Source: CAZIDL01 sp964537825
GTDB taxonomy: Bacteria; Bacteroidota; Bacteroidia; Flavobacteriales_D; CAYVSK01
Reading direction: 5' to 3'
Assembly: GCA_964537825.1 (NCBI GenBank)
Contig: CAZIDL010000002.1
Location: forward strand, 62,001 to 126,000
Length of the DNA: 64,000 nt
Shown: piece by piece, positions 61,903 through 64,000 of the stretch
Layout of the letters: each line of letters begins with the position of its first letter
Position numbering within the stretch: position 1 is the stretch's first letter
The notes under the pieces: generated by a model
Seen by the model: only the letters and a program-made list of their open reading frames with translations
Told to the model about the DNA's origin: nothing
Database searches by the model: none
Program-made: the position numbers and the translations under genes

Positions 61903-63140
61903 GCTGAAGCCCTTTTGTAGTACAGTGCGTTGCAATTATCAGCCCTTAAAAGGGCATTCGCTTTTTCCCGGACCCCTTCTTTGCTGACCTCCCTATAGCG
62001 CTTTAATTCCCGGTTGGCCATTTCAGGATCGCCCATCACTTCCCCGAAGGCCAATTCGATGCATTTGTGCAGGACCTTCATGTCCGACAAAGTCTTGCTC
62101 ATTTCGACCTTGTTTCGGAGTTTTTCGAACTCCATATCATCGATCTGGCCTTCCTGCACTTTGGCGATCTCTTCATCGATCCCTTTATCCGCTTCCTCAA
62201 AGGAGACCCCTTCTCGGAGGCGGCCTTCGATCTGTATGAGGCCGCTCTCGATCTCTCCGGTTATGGAGGCATCGATCTCGGAAAAAAGCTCCTTTTGCTT
62301 GACGAGGTTTTCATAGAGCCTTGCGCTGTCCCCCCTTCCAAGGAGATCGCTCAGGAGATCGCTCGCATGGAAGCCTTCCTCTCTGCGTCCGGGCATACGG
62401 TAGGCCCGGTAGATCGCATTCAGGGGAATGTCCTCTTCGAGCGTCTTTTCCCGCTTTTCCTTCTGAAGTGGTTCTTCAGGGAGCGAGCGCTCATTGACCG
62501 GCCCTCTTGGAATATCGCCGAACCATTTTTCTGCAAGTCCTTTCACTCCTTTTGCACTCACGTTCCCGCCGACCACCAGGATGGCGTTCGCCGGATGATA
62601 GAAACGATCGAAAAAGGCCTTCACATTTTCCATCCGGGTTTTCTGGATATGTTCGATGCTCCTCCCGATCGTAGGCCAACGATAGGGATGTTCCTTGAAG
62701 ACCATCGGGCGAAGTTCCAACATGGCCTTCCCGTAAGGCTGATCGAGGTAGACCTGCCGGAACTCTTCGACCACCACATCCCGTTGCACTTCAAGGCTCT
62801 TTTCGTTGAAAGCTAATTCCTTCATCCGGTCCGATTCGAGCCAGAAAGCAGTCTCGAGGTTCGGGGCTGGCAGGGTGAGGAAGTAGTTGGTGACGTCGGT
62901 GGAGGTGAACGCATTGTTCTCTCCACCCACACGCTCGGCCTCTTTATCGTAATCCGGGATGTTCTTTGAACCACCGAACATAAGATGTTCGAAAAGGTGA
63001 GCGAAACCCGTATGATCGGGGTCCTCATCCTTGGAACCGACATCGTACATCACGTTCACGGCGGCCAGCGGGGTGCTGTCGTCCTCGTGGACGAGGCAGC
63101 GGAGGCCGTTATCAAGTTCGAATCGTTCGTAGTCGATCAT
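61899..63140 (-). CDS. M16 family zinc metallopeptidase, catalytic subunit
   Basis: A 413-residue insulinase/pitrilysin-type peptidase. The inverted zinc motif HLFEH is at 48-52 and the third ligand Glu is in the VVVEEFRQ segment about 75 residues later. Family features (YDVGSKDEDPDHTGFAHLFEHLMFGGS, GGENNAFTSTDVTNYF, YHPANAILVVGGN) are clear. No signal peptide is seen from the ATG at 63140 (MIDYERFEL), so it probably acts in the cytoplasm unless the export is non-classical. A longer frame to 63260 runs into the upstream gene and is not used. It pairs with the non-catalytic M16 gene downstream and is ATGA-coupled to the FMN oxidoreductase gene. Confidence 0.92.
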   Translation of the reverse strand: MIDYERFELDNGLRCLVHEDDSTPLAAVNVMYDVGSKDEDPDHTGFAHLFEHLMFGGSKNIPDYDKEAERVGGENNAFTSTDVTNYFLTLPAPNLETAFWLESDRMKELAFNEKSLEVQRDVVVEEFRQVYLDQPYGKAMLELRPMVFKEHPYRWPTIGRSIEHIQKTRMENVKAFFDRFYHPANAILVVGGNVSAKGVKGLAEKWFGDIPRGPVNERSLPEEPLQKEKREKTLEEDIPLNAIYRAYRMPGRREEGFHASDLLSDLLGRGDSARLYENLVKQKELFSEIDASITGEIESGLIQIEGRLREGVSFEEADKGIDEEIAKVQEGQIDDMEFEKLRNKVEMSKTLSDMKVLHKCIELAFGEVMGDPEMANRELKRYREVSKEGVREKANALLRADNCNALYYKRASA

Positions 63141-64000
63141 TTGTGGTCGGATCTGGATATTGTGTCGGAAACGCAGGCTTGACGGGCATTTTCGAACTCC
63201 TCCATAAGCTCCTTCACGATCTCCCTGGCAGGCATGATCCGATCGACGGAAGCACAGCATTGGCCGACCTCGAGTTCCCCTTCATCGAGGTCCCCCTCGA
63301 ACATGCCCCGCTTCGATCGGCCCCGCCCGAGGAGTTCGCGGAGTTCCTCCGTACTCGCACAACGTTCGTAAGCTTTTTCCACTTCCTCGTAGAAAGCGTT
63401 CTTCAACAATCGGACCGGCGTCAATTCTTTCAGGGTGAGCTTGGTACTCCCCTCCCCTGCTCGAACGATCCGATCCTTGTAATCCGGATGCGCGGAGGAT
63501 TCCTCCGAAGCCAGGAAGCGGGTGCCCATTTGGACTCCGTCGGCTCCCAGGATCATAGCAGCCAGCATCTGCGATCCGGTAGCGATCCCTCCGGCTGCGA
63601 TAAGCGGCAGTTTTGTTGCTTGCCGAGCTTGGGGGATAAGGTTGAAAGTGCTGGTCTCTTCTCTTCCATTGTGTCCTCCCGCTTCAAAGCCTTCCACCAC
63701 TACAGCATCAACACCGGCCTCCTCTGCTTTGCTGGCGAATTTGCTGCTCGGTGCTACATGCACCACCCGGATCCCTTCTTCCTTCAATTTCGGGGTCCAG
63801 GTCCTGGGGTTGCCAGCAGAGGTGAAAACGACGGAGACCCCTTCTTCCAGGATGGTCTGCATCTGCTGATCGATGCGGGAATAAATGAGCGGAACGTTCA
63901 CCCCGAAAGGGGAATCCGTGGCTTCCCGACACCTACGGATATGGGTGCGAAGCGTATCCGGATCCATCGAAGCCGACCCGATGATCCCCAATCCCCCCGC
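63137..64000 (-). CDS. FMN-dependent nitronate monooxygenase/enoyl-reductase-like protein (5' end outside window)
   Basis: The open frame continues to the window edge (287 codons visible) with GGLGIIGSAS at its upstream end, so the N-terminus is missing. It belongs to the nitropropane dioxygenase/FabK-like NAD(P)H-dependent flavin oxidoreductase family: FGVNVPLIYS, FTSAGNPRTWT, VVEGFEAGGHNGREE, AAGGIATGSQM and GADGVQMGTRF match the FMN-binding TIM barrel. Whether it oxidises nitronates or reduces enoyl substrates cannot be told. Its stop overlaps the catalytic M16 start by ATGA, so it is the first visible gene of that operon. Confidence 0.88.
   Translation of the reverse strand, partial: AGGLGIIGSASMDPDTLRTHIRRCREATDSPFGVNVPLIYSRIDQQMQTILEEGVSVVFTSAGNPRTWTPKLKEEGIRVVHVAPSSKFASKAEEAGVDAVVVEGFEAGGHNGREETSTFNLIPQARQATKLPLIAAGGIATGSQMLAAMILGADGVQMGTRFLASEESSAHPDYKDRIVRAGEGSTKLTLKELTPVRLLKNAFYEEVEKAYERCASTEELRELLGRGRSKRGMFEGDLDEGELEVGQCCASVDRIMPAREIVKELMEEFENARQACVSDTISRSDHK

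Overview
The window is a gene-dense stretch of chromosome from a member of the Bacteroidota, most likely a Flavobacteriales lineage outside the low-GC Flavobacteriaceae. The evidence is direct. Two proteins end in type IX secretion (T9SS) sorting domains, one type A and one type B. Several families typical of Bacteroidota occur (DUF4294, TIGR02757, BatA, a DUF4369-TlpA-like lipoprotein, paired M16 peptidases, a PD40 protein). At least ten genes are preceded by the Bacteroidota -7 promoter box TAnnTTTG, usually only 6-25 nt from the start codon. Base composition looks close to half G+C by eye. I see no rRNA, tRNA, CRISPR array, insertion sequence, prophage or integrase, and no gap between genes longer than about 290 bp. 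This reads as core chromosome, not a genomic island.

Layout. 1-5.4 kb: 3' end of ispH, a PIG-L deacetylase, corA, a pRiA4b ORF-3-like gene overlapping miaA, and a DUF4139 (MuiA-like) exported protein. 5.4-8.9 kb: surE, a small membrane protein, lpxB and a SpoIID/LytB-domain protein in one operon. 8.9-14.4 kb (minus strand): parE, a TPR/SpoIIE phosphatase and ychF. 14.5-21.7 kb: a biotin carboxylase, a DUF4294 protein, a hydrolase-OsmC fusion, a membrane protein, a thioredoxin-like lipoprotein and sucC. 21.9-29.2 kb: a seven-gene plus-strand run with a LolD-like ATPase, TraB/GumN, TIGR02757, BatA/vWA, a dihydroorotase homologue that has lost nearly all metal ligands, a NUDIX hydrolase and an endonuclease/exonuclease/phosphatase lipoprotein. 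29.3-35.8 kb (minus): sulfotransferase, lipoprotein, beta-barrel protein, dapA, a DUF6913-like gene, ligA and prmC. 35.9-39.5 kb: ribD, a DMT transporter, YigZ and an M42-like peptidase. 39.5-44.2 kb (minus): T9SS cargo, universal stress protein and PD40 protein. 44.3-50.2 kb: DUF1015, YggS, a HEAT-repeat-like protein and an AddA/RecB-like helicase-nuclease. 50.3-64 kb (minus): moxR, three SurA/parvulin-related genes and guaB in one coupled operon; a large T9SS type B protein; then two M16 peptidases and a 5'-truncated FMN oxidoreductase.

How the genes relate. Envelope biogenesis is the recurring theme: LpxB for lipid A, periplasmic prolyl isomerases for outer-membrane proteins, a LolD-like ATPase, T9SS substrates and a predicted beta-barrel. 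Nucleic-acid maintenance genes (ligA, parE, AddA-like, miaA, prmC) and central metabolism (sucC, guaB, dapA, ribD, biotin carboxylase) are interspersed. Nine neighbouring gene pairs share a 4-bp ATGA stop/start overlap, so translational coupling is common.

I did not find a convincing new defence, mobile or biosynthetic system. The items most worth a second look are the dihydroorotase-like pseudoenzyme inside the BatA operon, the guaB-led chaperone operon, the CACAAAGG-type inverted repeat between ligA and prmC, the sulfotransferase locus and the apparent excess of GATC sites.
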